NCBI GenBank assembly: GCA_905116865.2 | Contig: CAJHNH020000237.1 | Location: 116,470-180,469, forward strand | From: Candidula unifasciata | Lineage: Eukaryota; Mollusca; Gastropoda; Stylommatophora; Geomitridae | Length of the DNA stretch: 64,000 nt | Reading direction: 5' to 3' | In this document: positions 31,651 to 42,614 of the stretch, in pieces | Numbering within the stretch: the stretch's first letter is position 1 | How the letters are laid out: every line of letters begins with the position of its first letter | Notes under the pieces: model-generated | What the model was told of the DNA's origin: nothing | Seen by the model: the letters and a program-made list of their open reading frames with translations, nothing else | Databases searched by the model: none | Program-made: the position numbers and the translations under genes

Positions 31651-32262
31651 TTTGTTCTGAAGAATGTAATAAGAAAACCACATCTCTGGGAACTGTGTGC
31701 CTTATTTCACAGCAGCTGTTCTTGACAACCAGATGCTGGATGTTTTTATTCTTCTACACCTGTTCTTTTAGTGATTTTTTGTTTGTTTGTTAAACACTTG
31801 GTCAGGTGGCTTGGAGGTAAACACTTGGTCAGGTGGCTTGGAGGTTACTGTGTTATCTTGTACTTTGTTTGTGTATATATTGTGTATGCTTACATAATCT
31901 TGTGTATGTGTTGTGCATGTGTTTAAATAATCTTGTGTATGTGTTGTGCATGTGTTTAAATAATCAATGAGTGTCTGCCTAAATGTCCTGTATGTTTTAA
32001 TGCAATCAAGGCCTGCCTACATTATCTGTAATTGTTTATAGAATGAAAATGTGTCTGCCAAAACTGTATGAGTCATGTACATATATCTATGCATCATTTT
32101 CTGTACATATGAGGTGGTAGTTTGTGTATTAAATCTACATTTGTATATGATTAGTGGTAATGTCTGACTAAGCTTGCAGATCTGTATATACGAAGAGACA
32201 GTGTCTGTGTGGTTTGTTGTGATGTGTCGCTCTGAAGTCTGACGCAGTGAGTCTGTCTAACC
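31651..32262. other. Gene-free AT-rich interval
   Basis: Contains a short direct duplication (TAATCTTGTGTATGTGTTGTG twice, 31897-31965) and GGTGGCTTGGAGGT twice (31805-31850). No exon recognised. Confidence 0.4.
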
Positions 32263-32264
32263 GG

Positions 32265-32480
32265 ACTTGGATCTGTCAGAGTAGGGTTGATGTAGAGTCT
32301 TTCTGACCAGGCTTGGATCTGTCAGAGTGGGGTGAATGTAGAGTTTCTGACCAGGCTTAGATCTGTCAGAGTGTGGTGGATGTAGAGTCTTTCTGACCAG
32401 GCTGGGATCTGTCAGAGAGTGGTGGATGTAGAGTCTTTCTGACTAGGCTTGGATCTGTCAGAGTGGGGTGGATGTAGAGG
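32265..32480. repeat. About 46-bp tandem repeat, five units
   Basis: Units contain GGATCTGTCAGAGTGGGGTG and GATGTAGAGTCTTTCTGACC with small differences. Confidence 0.8.
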
Positions 32481-32627
32481 CTTGTCTCCTGGTCTCAAGT
32501 GAGCAGGAAGAAATAATCTTTACAAGATGGCTTGTAATATTGTTTATTTGTTGCACCTGCCTCCTGTATGCACCCACATACCTAGAGATTTTCTTTAATC
32601 GGTATGATTAATATTTTTAATTGCTCT

Positions 32628-32888
32628 CCTCAAGTGAGTTCTGGAACCCTATTGTGGGGCAAAAAAAGAACATACACAACCTCTAACAAACATGTTGTAA
32701 GAGTAATTAGGGGTGGTTCCTCCGACGTCGGAGTGCATCTGCTTGAGGGGCAAATAACCAACAGTCTGCATACAATTAAGCCAAATATGTACAGCAAAAC
32801 TCAGGTTCTGGAAAAAGACTAAAGTTGATGAACAACTAGAAACTTCTGCCGGAGTCTACAGCTGAATAATGCTAAGAAGAAGAAGAAG
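32628..32888 (+). mobile_element. SINE-like family C, copy with GAA tail
   Basis: Has AAGTGAGTTCTGGAACCC, CTAACAAACATGTTGTAAGA, CCGACGTCGGAGTGCATCTG and ends in AAGAAGAAGAAGAAG at 32873-32887. Confidence 0.7.
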
Positions 32889-32889
32889 G

Positions 32890-33700
32890 AGATTTTGATT
32901 GCTAGATGACTACAATTATTTCTGCCATGTCTTTGCTTTTCACTGGTTTTATTCCATTTCATTGATCTCATGTTTATGTTATCTACTTATTTATTGTATT
33001 TCATATTTTTCTCACATTATAACAATAATTTTTGTTTTTTTTTCAAGTTTTCAAAAAGTGTCATTTCTATGGTTCCCATTTAGCTAAGACCTGTGGACCC
33101 TTTAATTTTTGTAGGTCCTCCATGGATAGCGTGCTTTAAAAACATTTGTCTGCATTTTTAAATTGTGCATATGTTGAAATGTATAAAGATATTTAAAAAG
33201 AGTTATCAGCAAAATATAAACAAACTGAAGAATTAAATAGAATCCCTTCTCAGGGCCTTTAAAAAGCCAGTATGTATCAGGTGACTTGCTGTAATCTCTA
33301 TCACTGAGGCTTACAGGAAAATATAACGTCAACTTGGCTGTAAAAAAAAGCCATTTTTAATTCAAGGGGGAAACCTAAAAATGCTGTCTAGTACATTTTT
33401 AAACCTCCTAAACATTTGTGCAGATTCAAAGGTACCAATGACATTATCTAAGAGACTTGTAAACACTTCACCATAGAAATGCCAATTAGGCATCACTGTC
33501 ACTTCACTCATAGAGGTTGGCTTGTATAGGGGCCTTTTTTTTTTTTTTTAAACTGAACAGTTGATCAAGTTTATTTGTAATTCTTTGCACAGATGATGTT
33601 GCAGTTCATTTACTTCTTGATTTACACTGTTGGTTTCTGGAAGCATTCGTTGAGTTTGATTGAGGGATCAACTCAGACTCAATACTTTGAAGATGATATG
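32890..33700. other. Interval without recognised gene
   Basis: AT-rich; a T run lies at 33534-33550. No splice-flanked coding pattern or known repeat seen. Confidence 0.35.
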
Positions 33701-33719
33701 TCTTCAAACCGCATGTCTG

Positions 33720-33985
33720 GTTTGGTTTATACAATGTATCAACATCATGGCACAAGGGTAGAAACCCATAAGTGCTCCATTCTACTTCTAACTCAAGCTT
33801 GAGTCCGAAGAATATCAGCACAGTGCACAAACTCTGTAGCACCAGCGAGGATCCTGAAATACTTTGGGTAGCTTTTTAACTAAAAATTTTGCTCAGCCAG
33901 CACCGTTTGGCTACTTTATTCGATTTCCAACTGCCAAGGGATTTTTACATGCTCAACACTACACGGGCGTCTTACTGCCCAGAGA
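33720..33985 (-). mobile_element. SINE family A, copy 3 (head missing)
   Basis: Complement of the family: ATGTATCAACATCATGGCAC, CATAAGTGCTCCATTCTACT, GGATCCTGAAATACTTTGGG, then TTTCCAACTGCCAAGGGATT. The tRNA-like head is absent, so it is 5'-truncated. Confidence 0.7.
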
Positions 33986-34125
33986 CCACTGATGCAGCAT
34001 CCACTCCAAGCTACTTCTTCTAATTGTTCCAATGAGAGGCTAGTTATGTCTCCTACCTCGGCCTCAAAAGTGGCATGGACATGCTTTACCATGCTTTACT
34101 CCCATGTCATGCAATTATGTTAGTG

Positions 34126-35860
34126 TCAGAGATTCATCATTATCCCTAGTTCAGTCTTTACAGGGGTGATGATATCTGCTCTGTTCGTGCTTCTTCTTAC
34201 ATGCGTCGCATTGTTTGCCAGTTGGTCCGCTCGCGTGTGGCCAGCATGACCAGGTGTGTAGAACCAGAGGAGGAAGATTAAGCACGATTGGTGAATGCTC
34301 TGTACCAATTTAAAGCTCTGTCTTCTGTAGCCTGTCATGGAGTCTGATAAGATTACTGCATGTGTGGCTATTTGCTGTGCTGCCCATGCTAGTGCTCTAG
34401 AAGCAGCGATTATCTACATGGTCATGCTTGACGTTGTTGCCTGGTAAGTGCCGCTGTCCTCTTTGATTGTTTTCCCCATCCTTCACGTTGTGTGTGCCCA
34501 TGCCAACCTTGATCCACACTTCGCGGATCCATCTGTGTAAATGATGATGTCCTCTGGGTGTGAATACTGATCTATCAGGGCCCTTACCTCTGTGTCTACG
34601 GCTGCAGGAATCTGATCCCTGCTGTGTCTCCCAAGAGTGATGACAACCTTAGAGATGCCATGCATGTCTACTGGTGTATTTGTCCCTTCTTTTCTGTGAC
34701 TGATCTCGTCAAGGTCACATACCTGCTGGATTAAATCTCCAATCTTGGCCATCCAGGGGTGGCCTCTTTTGAAACGCATTTTGTGTCGTGTTCAGCTTTG
34801 TGCAGTGGGTGGTTAACGTCTGCCAACATACCCTCATGTACACCTTGATCTGTGCAACTTTGTGCCTGTTAGCCATTTTGGGCAAACCCAAGACATATCG
34901 CATGGCGTGGCAGGATGTTTCATTTGTGCAGCTGAAAATGAGTCTTATCACCTTATTGTGTAGTCTTTCTAGCTGGGTTTTGCTGACATTAAGGAGGCCA
35001 AGAGCAAAGTCTGTGACTCTTAACACAAGCCCTTGATAGAGAAGGAAAAGTAGGTTTTCGATATCAGCTGCTGCTGGCACTTCAAATGCTGTCAGACCTT
35101 ACCTGGCTTGAAATATGATGTTGTCTGTGTGATACTTGTATGACGAGCAATGTCATGCCCAAGTATTTCATGGTGTCTCTTCTCTCGATGTCCACACCAC
35201 ACATGCTTACGACTGGCAATGGTGTACTGACATTGTAGGTATTCAGACAGAACCATGTTAAAGAGGCCTTTGACGGGTTTCTTGTGCTCTCGATTTCTGG
35301 CACCGATCACTCCCTCTGTCTTTTATGTTGTAGCGTGTCTGTTTTCTACCTCGACGGTACACAAGGATATCATCTGTGTATGACATTGTTCTACCCAGAC
35401 CTACGCTTTGTGCACTGATGACTCCTGCTCTGTACACACTGGAGAGCACTGGCGACAATGGTGATCCCTAGGGGGGAGGGGGGGATACCCATTAGGACGT
35501 ATTAAGGTTACCATGCCCATGCCCCGTATTACACCAATTTTGTTCTTTTGGATAGTGCTGCTGCAAGCCAATTGACCTATTTTGTTTCTGTGTGCATATC
35601 CAACAGCAGTCTGATTAGCATGTTATATGGGATGCTGTTGTACGCATCTTCTAAGTCAGTAGCGGCTGCAGCCATTTCCATTCCCTCCTGGAAACCCTTG
35701 AATGTGTCGTAGGCAATTACAGCAGCATTGCACCATATATCTCTTCCCTGTCGGTAACCACCTAGTGTAGCGTGAAATAGACCACCTAACTCCAGTGTTT
35801 GAGTCAACATTCTGGGCACAATTTTTTTCCTGCAGTGTTCTGGAGTGTGATGACTAGCTA
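34126..35860 (-). pseudogene. Degenerate non-LTR retroelement with RT and RNase H
   Basis: On the minus strand from 35819 down: RT finger (ELGGLFHATLGGYRQGRDIW), motif A ATDLEDAYNSIPYNML near 35670-35620, the catalytic SYTDDILVYRRG near 35390-35360 (YTDD), a connection block (KYLGMTLL; LLFLLYQGLVLRVTDFALGL) near 35180-34980, then RNase H with IIIYTDGS near 34545-34530 and a shortened PGHAGHTRADQLANNA near 34250-34200. The NRADIITPVK ending resembles HADIINALRE of 43270-43310, which places it in the same broad clade as 25930-28050 and 42615-43554. Frame changes at about 35300, 35080 and 34480 make it inactive. Confidence 0.8.
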
Positions 35861-36168
35861 TTTATTACCCATCGTCTTGCTATGGCAGCTATGGAACCAC
35901 CACAGACCTGTTCCTAACTGCATTCTTTGGTTTGCGAGAACACTTTTTTCACAGATACATAGAGGTCATTAGTGGAGCTACAGAGATCATGGTTTGTGTG
36001 ACCCTCTCAGGCAAATGGCCAGCCACTCTGTGAGATAAAACCATGATCAGTTCATTTGATCCTCACAACTAAAAAAACAAACAAATTTTTCATGTGATTG
36101 ATTAATTTGAAGATAAACTAAGAATGCTGGGGGTATCCATCTAGCTTTGTCACTGATGTTGTTCCAGA

Positions 36169-36455
36169 TCCAAGATATGTACACCAGAGATTAATTGTAT
36201 TCATGAATATACGTATGACCATATTTTCACAGATCCAAGATGTCAGAGAATCCCATACTTATGACCATATTTTCACAGATCCAAGATGTCAGAGAATCTC
36301 ATACATATGACCATATTTTCACAGATCCAAGATGTCGGAGAATCCCATACTTATGTGCATATTTTCTCAGATCCAAGATGTCAGAGAATCCCATACTTAT
36401 GTGCATATTTTCTCAGATCCAAGATTGTAGAGAATCCCATACCTGTGAACATATT
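36169..36455. repeat. 46-bp tandem repeat, about six units
   Basis: Units AGATCCAAGATGTCAGAGAA+TCCCATACTTATGACCATAT+TTTCAC. The frame at 36240-36548 is an artefact of it. Confidence 0.9.
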
Positions 36456-36734
36456 ATGATCATACTGAAATTCTTGCAGTCTTCTGTAAATTGTGAATTA
36501 TGTATAATAAATCATGCCCCTATGAGTTCCAGTGCAAAGACATTCTAGTTATATTGTTCTCAGGTTTTTCTCAACGTATGTCCTATCCAACGCCAGCATC
36601 TTTTCTTCACCTCTTAGTCCACTGGGACTTGTTTAGTTCTCTGCTAAAGCTCAATGCTAGTGATTCTATCATACAATTTTATTCTGTCTGTTCTATGGAG
36701 GCACCAGTTCATGAATGTTTAAAGTTTAAAAACT

Positions 36735-36832
36735 GCTTAATACATACTAAAATATATAAATAAAGAAGCAATTAAGATAGATGAAATGAAATGCAACTTT
36801 ACCTAGCTGAGAAGAGTCGAGTGCTCACTGGA
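36735..36832. repeat. Short dispersed repeat, inverted partner at 40928-41032
   Basis: The stretch around ATATATAAATAAAGAAGCAA and GCAACTTTACCTAGCTGAGA is the reverse complement of 40928-41032 with some differences. Class unknown. Confidence 0.6.
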
Positions 36833-37050
36833 TGGTGCTGGGAGGAAGAGATGTTATTTTTCACAAAAAGTGTCCCCTTTTCTATAAAATTTTAGAAATC
36901 TTAAATTCTATTGTTTGTTTCTTTCATGACATAACTTATTGCAGCCAAACCCTTTCTGGCCTTATCATAGTATCAACTTGTATCAAGTTGTATTCAAAAC
37001 AAAGGTCGTATACCAAACAAAATTGCTTACGTCAACTCTTACCCAAAACT

Positions 37051-37300
37051 CGAATGGACACACGTATACACAACCCGAATGGACACACGTATACACAACC
37101 TGAATGGACACACGTATACACAACCCAAATGGACACAGGTATACACAACCCGAATGGACACAGCTATACACAACCCGAATGGACACACGTATACACAACC
37201 CGAATGGACACACGTATACACAACCCGAATGGACACAGGTATACACAACCCAAATGGACACACGTATACACAACCCGAATGGACACACGTATACACACTG
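37051..37300. repeat. 25-bp minisatellite, about ten units, at the RNase H active-site segment
   Basis: Units GAATGGACACACGTATACAC+AACCC. Read in the right frame one unit gives EWTHVYT, and directly after the last unit the sequence continues ACTGATGGATCATTGAAGGA (TDGSLKD), the first catalytic motif of an RNase H. Open frames through the array are artefacts. Confidence 0.95.
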
Positions 37301-38015
37301 ATGGATCATTGAAGGATGCAGAAAAAAACAGAGGAGCTGGATCGGTCATCATGCTGCAAGATGGGACCACAGTAGAAACGTTATGTGCCTCCGGAAGACT
37401 CAACAAACTTTAGAGCAGAGCAGCAAGCAATTATTGATGCAACCAAAGTGCTTGAGGAAAGAAAAATTTAAGACAGCAAAATAGTTTTTCCTTGTGACCG
37501 CATGTCAGTCCTCCAGGAGACAACATAAAGAGAGAACTGACCCACCAGCTAAACAGATTCTCAGAAAACTATCAAATTGTTCTCCAGTGAATTCCAGCTC
37601 ACTGTGACATACCAGGAAATGAGTTAGCAGACAGACTTGCAAAAAATGGAACAAAGGAGAAACAACATACCCATCTATTGTCACTACCAGAAATCAAAAC
37701 ACTCACCAAGGGAAAATTTCAAGGAATTGTGGAGTAAACATCCAAAAGACCCCATCAGCAGACTCAACAGAAAGCAACAAACAAATGTTCCATCTATGAA
37801 CAGGACACTGCAGGCTCAGCTGCCACATGCATAAAATAAAGATTGTACAGTGTGCCTGTCAGACAGGACCAAGAACACCTGGCCTCAAGAGCAAAGTGTG
37901 CAGAACAAGCTATGAGGATCCATGAAGGACCTGCTGCTGACATGCGAGTTTATTAAGGCAACCCACTTGATTGTCTGAACTGAGCGTAAAAAACCAAAGA
38001 AGAAAAAGCTTACGT
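37285..38015 (+). pseudogene. LINE RNase H domain and 3' end
   Basis: Begins with TDGSLKDAEKNRGAGSVIML and TTVETLCASGRLN, has FRAEQQAIIDATKVLEE in broken frame near 37410-37460, and a PAHCDIPGNELADRLAKNGT motif (the HxxxxGNExAD signature) near 37595-37650. It ends with a CPxC-like tail shared with 23579-23828. Several stops and shifts; the RT part is absent. Confidence 0.8.
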
Positions 38016-38464
38016 CTAAACAGTAATACCAAGTTGGACTTTTTGAGAAAGCAGACATATACTGAGATACCTGTGTATTTTGTCTGTTTATTACTGTGTA
38101 TATTTTTACATAAAGGAGAATATAAACACTTTCACCTGTCATGCATGTCATAAGTGGTGACCAAGGAAGGTTGGCTGTCTACCTTGTAGCATAAAACATG
38201 TGTTCCGCAAAATTCAAAAAATTATGAACAGATCAACAAAATGATTTAGGTAAGCTGCTGATAGGCCGATGGTCCACTGAGAGGCAGAGAACAGGGAGAT
38301 TTATAAATATGGATACAAAATAAACGGTACAGTCAAGTCTATTAGAAAATTGCATAATTTGTTGCTGTCTGACCAGAATTTGTTGTTTTTTACAACACCC
38401 AACTTTTTTATGTATATTTTTTTTTAAGTTAACTCTTTGGTGCAAACTTGTTGAGTCTCTCAGA

Positions 38465-39372
38465 ATGACTACGTGGGAAAATTCAGTGAGGCTCAGACAC
38501 AGACTGTGTGAGAAAATTGAGCCTCACACAGACTACGCGAGGAAATTCACTGAGGCTCAGACACAGACTACGTGAGAAAATTGAGTCTCACACAGACTAC
38601 GTGAGAAAATTGAGTCTCACACAGACTAAGTGAGAAAATTGAGTCTCACACAGACTACATGAGAAAATTTAGCCTCACACAGACTACATGAGAAAATTGA
38701 CCCTCACACAGACTACATGAGAAAATTGAGTCTCACACAGACTACATGAGAAAATTGAGTCTCACACATACTACATGAGAAAATTGAGCCTCACACATAC
38801 TACATGAGAAAATTGAGCCTCACACATACTACATGAGAAAATTTAGCCTCACACAGACTACATGAGAAAATTGACCCTCACACAGACTACATGAGAAAAT
38901 TGAGTCTCACACAGACTACATGAGAAAATTGAGTCTCACACAGACTACATGAGAAAATTGAGCCTCACACAGACTACATGAGAAAATTGAGCCTCACACA
39001 GACTACATGAGAAAATTAAGTCTCACACAGACTACATGAGAAAATTGAGCCTCACACAAACTACATGAGAAAATTGAGCCTCACACAGACTACATGAGAA
39101 AATTAAGTCTCACACATACTACATGAGAAAATTGAGCCTCACACAGACTACATGAGAAAATTAAGCCTCACACAGACTACATGAGAAAATTGACCCTCAC
39201 ACAGACTACATGAGAAAATTTAGCCTCACACATACTACATGAGAAAATTAAGTCTCACACATACTACATGAGAAAATTAAGTGAGGCTCAGACACAGACT
39301 TTGTGAGAAAATTGACCCTTACACAGACTACACGAGAAAATTCACTGAGGCTCAGACACAGACTACATGCAA
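38465..39372. repeat. 29-bp minisatellite, about 30 units
   Basis: Units GAGTCTCACACAGACTACAT+GAGAAAATT, with GAGCCTCAC and CATACTACAT variants distributed in blocks that suggest larger duplications. Confidence 0.95.
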
Positions 39373-39605
39373 AAACACAATTACTTTAACAGTTTATTGT
39401 TTAATAATCATTCTGATCCTTCTAGCTACATAATATAATCAAACAAACAAATAAATCAATAACACAGCACCTTTGATCAAACACTTAATGGAAAAGGACA
39501 AATTTATAATCTGATGAATGCAGAAGTATGTGTGTGTTTGGAGCCCCTGCTCCCAACAAGCATGCTGTAAAAGGTATTTTAAGAGAGGTCTTACTGAAAT
39601 AAGAT

Positions 39606-39944
39606 CTACCCCGTGTGGGTTCTGGGACCCCAGTGTGGGTTCTGGGACCGCAGTGTGGGTTCTGGGACCCCAGTGTGGGTTCTGGGACTCCAGTGTGGGG
39701 AAAACAAGAATAGACCCACTGCCTCCCCCAACAAGCATGATGCAGGAGTCGACTAATTGGGGGCAGGGAGGGGTGGGGGGCATCCTTCGAAGTCAGAGTG
39801 TAGCTGCCTGATAGGCAAGTAACCAAGAGTCTGTATACAAATAATTCAGATCTGTAAAGTGGATGTGAATGCAACACTCAGATTCTGGAACTACTAGAAC
39901 TTTCCATCAGAGTTTACAGACAGTGAAGAAGACGACGAAGAAAT
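39606..39944 (+). mobile_element. SINE-like family C, copy with expanded 5' end
   Basis: The segment GTGTGGGTTCTGGGACCCCA is present four times in tandem (39611-39700) before the usual GGGGAAAACAAGAATAGACC. The element then runs to a degenerate GAAGAAGACGACGAAGAA tail. Confidence 0.75.
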
Positions 39945-40343
39945 AAGATGTGCTGGATGGACAGGCACAGATATCACAGACTGTGAACTACAACACAGGG
40001 TGCCTGCTGTCCTATTGAAGGGAGACTAGAAGAAAAATCACTTCGTGAAGGAACTGTCTTTGTCTTTGTGGTCTGGCTGCTCAGCGTTTAGTAACTGTTA
40101 TTTATTTAGGTCCCTGAGAGGGAACACACTGTATGCAACCAAAAGGCTATGGATTGCTTACATGGCTAAGAAAGTGTGTGTTGTATACTTTTGGTGTAGC
40201 ACATATGGCATGTGAATTACATCTTCTCCATTCACCCATAAAATGGTTATCGGCATATTGTATTGTGGTTTACAGGTAGGCTGCGATATCTTCACCTTTA
40301 AGCTCAAGATATCTGATTTCATCAAACCCTTAAAACAGGTTGC

Positions 40344-40719
40344 TGCGTGGTCTCGAGGCATGGTGTCCGCCTCGAGTGCTAGAGGTTCCGGGTTCAATCC
40401 ATGGTAAGGGCTGGGATTTTTTCACGTGGACTTGGACTTCTAGTAATTTCCCCTGGTCTCTGGGTAGTGAGACCGGACGCTCGTGTTGCACACGTAAAAA
40501 ATCCCTTGGCAGTTGGAAATCAAAAAGAGTAGCTTAACGGTGCTGCCCAGGCAAAATTTGGAGTTTAAAATCTATCAAAAGTATTTCAGGATCCTTGCCG
40601 GTGCCACAGAGCCTGTGCACTGTGCTGAGCTTCTTCGGACTCAAACTTGGGTTATAAGGAGAATGGAGCACTTATGGGTTACTTCCCGTGAGCCATGATG
40701 TTGATCCATTGTTCAAACC
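40344..40719 (+). mobile_element. SINE family A, copy 2, with tRNA-like head
   Basis: Best head in the window: TGGTCTCGAGG at about 40349 as a possible A box and GGTTCAATCC at 40391-40400, a good pol III B box (GGTTCRANNCC). The conserved core AATCCCTTGGCAGTTGG is at about 40499 and the end is GATGTTGATCC.TTGTTCAAACC. The 61- and 65-residue frames in it are not genes. Confidence 0.8.
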
Positions 40720-40927
40720 TCCCAGCCCCGTCCTAGTGGGTACTCGACTCCTAACTAGATGCCTTTATGACATGCTTGCTAGGGGGCAGAATGTGTCTTC
40801 TGTAAACTATCTGAAACTCAAGAATTAATTAGAAAGCAAATGTAAATCTCTGGCAGACAAAGGGCATTTGAGATCACACATCCTAAAACAACATTTGATC
40901 ACCTCCTCATCCTTCCAGCCCCGTCCT

Positions 40928-41032
40928 AGTGGGGGGCACTTTACTCTTCTCAGCGTGGTCAAATCAAGCTGAATTTCATTGCATATATTTTAACTGCTTC
41001 TTTATTTATATATTTTAGTATGTATTAAAGTA
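40928..41032. repeat. Short dispersed repeat, inverted partner of 36735-36832
   Basis: TTTCATTGCATATATTTTAA and CTGCTTCTTTATTTATATAT. The TTTATT at 41001-41006 is an AATAAA on the minus strand about 560 bases after the ubiquitin-fold stop, but it belongs to the repeat. Confidence 0.55.
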
Positions 41033-41084
41033 CCTATAGTGCCAATCATACAATACGTCAAAATCTTGAAACCCAAGTCATACA

Positions 41085-41260
41085 AACTGAAGTGGATTGG
41101 TCACAGTTACAATGGTTTGGACATGTATGCAGAAAGAGAGATAAAAGGCCACTGTGACAGGCATGGGAGGCTAAGAACCAGGGAACCCTGACTTGAGGAG
41201 GACTGGAACAGAACATAGCCACAAAGAAAACTGCTGATAGAGAAGTCTGTCAATATCTCT
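41085..41260 (+). pseudogene. LINE ORF2 C-terminal fragment
   Basis: Reads LQWFGHVCRKRDKRP and QAWEAKNQGT with a stop between, the usual LRWFGHVxRM...R end motif of APE-type LINE ORF2 proteins. No core domains. Confidence 0.6.
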
Positions 41261-41561
41261 TTTAGAAGTAAAATGGAGCATTTAAGCCCTTATGTTTTAC
41301 TAATATTGTGCTACGGTGTTGATCCATTATTAAAACTAAACCTCTCCCTGGAAAACCTCTGCACCCCAAGGTAGAAGAGGAGTGATTCCTTAAGTAAGCC
41401 TATAATGCTTTACTTGCATGTGCGTCTTCTGGTCAATCAGTTTTAGTCACCCACATTCAGAAATCACAGCTCCACACTCTTCCTCTTTTTTTGTCCTTGC
41501 TCACATGACTAGTTAATATCATCCTCTTGACACAGCGTTTACTGAAAGCCCTGCAGTGTCC

Positions 41562-41687
41562 TCATTGTGTTTTAACAATAATGTAGGTCTTCACCGTTAG
41601 GCCCACGCCATAATCTTCCAATGTCTTGCAGTCGTCAAGGAGAATACCTTCGTAGAACCACTTCTGATCTTCTGCTGGAATCCCAAT
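41562..41687 (-). CDS. Ubiquitin-fold protein, last exon (beta-3 to beta-5)
   Basis: On the minus strand, acceptor TTTTACTGCCATCAG ends at 41688 and the exon encodes 41 residues and a TGA stop (41564-41562). It starts IGIPAEDQKWFYEGILLDDC and continues KTLEDYG, ending TYIIVKTQ. This parallels ubiquitin [26 protein letters not shown]...LHLVLRLR almost position by position. The protein ends without the C-terminal Gly-Gly needed for conjugation, so it is probably a non-conjugated ubiquitin-like domain unless processed differently. The exon starts in phase 0 and matches the phase-0 donors of both middle exons (45642-45698 and 59447-59503). No other last exon was found. The gene is convergent with the PHRF1/SCAF-type gene. 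Confidence 0.75.
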   Translation of the reverse strand: MGIPAEDQKWFYEGILLDDCKTLEDYGVGLTVKTYIIVKTQ

Positions 41688-41727
41688 CTGATGGCAGTAA
41701 AACAGGAAATACCATGTTAAACACGCA

Positions 41728-42558
41728 ACACCTGACCAGACATAAAGCTAAAGATCCCATGGCATTGACTACCCCCAGACATAAAGTTAAATATCCCATG
41801 GATTGATTACCCCAGACATAAAGTTAAATATCCTATGGCATTGACTACCCCAGACATAAAGCTGAATATCCCATGGATTGACTACCCCAGACATAAAGCT
41901 AAATATCCCATGGCATCAACTACTCCAGACATAAAGCTAAATATCCCATGGCATCTACTACCCCAGACATAAGGCTAAATGTCCCATAGCATCTACTACC
42001 CCAGACATAAAGCTAAATATCCCATGGCATCTACTACCCCAGACATAAAGCTAAATATCCCATAGCATCTACTACCCCAGACATAAAGCTAAATATCCCA
42101 TGGATCGACTACCCCAGACATAAAGCTAAATATCCCATAGCATCGACTACTCCAGACATAAAGCTAAATATCCCATGGCATCGACTACCCCAGACATAAA
42201 GCTAAATATCCCATGGCATCGACTACCCCAGACATAAAGCTAAATATCCCATAGCATCGACTACCCCAGACATAAAGCTAAATATCCCATAGCATCGACT
42301 ACCCCAGACATAAAGCTAAATATCCCAAGGATCGACTACCCCAGACATAAAGCTGAATATCCCATGAATCGACTACCCCAGACATAAAGCTAAATATCCC
42401 ATGGATGGACTACCCCAGACATAAAGCTAAACATCCCATGGCATCTACTACCCCAGACATAAAGCTAAATATCCCATGGATCGACTACCCCAGACATAAA
42501 GCTAAATATCCCATGGCATCTACTACCTCAGACATAAAGCTAAATATCCTATGGCATT
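41728..42558. repeat. 38-bp minisatellite, about 22 units
   Basis: Units CTACCCCAGACATAAAGCTA+AATATCCCATGGCATCGA, with a 36-bp form lacking two bases near the CATGGATCG junction. It begins about 40 bases upstream of the acceptor of the last ubiquitin-fold exon, within its intron. Confidence 0.95.
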
Positions 42559-42614
42559 GATGAAATTATGTTCTGAGCGCTCTTCTGTCTTTCCAGACAA
42601 CAGTGTTATATTGT

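Noticed and set aside
36983..37413. Frames up to 193 codons with NPNGHTYTQPEW repeats
   Set aside because: Minisatellite reading; only the last part (TDGSLKD onward) is genuine retroelement RNase H.
41001..41006. AATAAA on the minus strand as polyadenylation signal of the ubiquitin-fold gene
   Set aside because: It lies in a dispersed repeat also present at 36735-36832, about 560 bases after the stop; cannot be supported without transcript ends.
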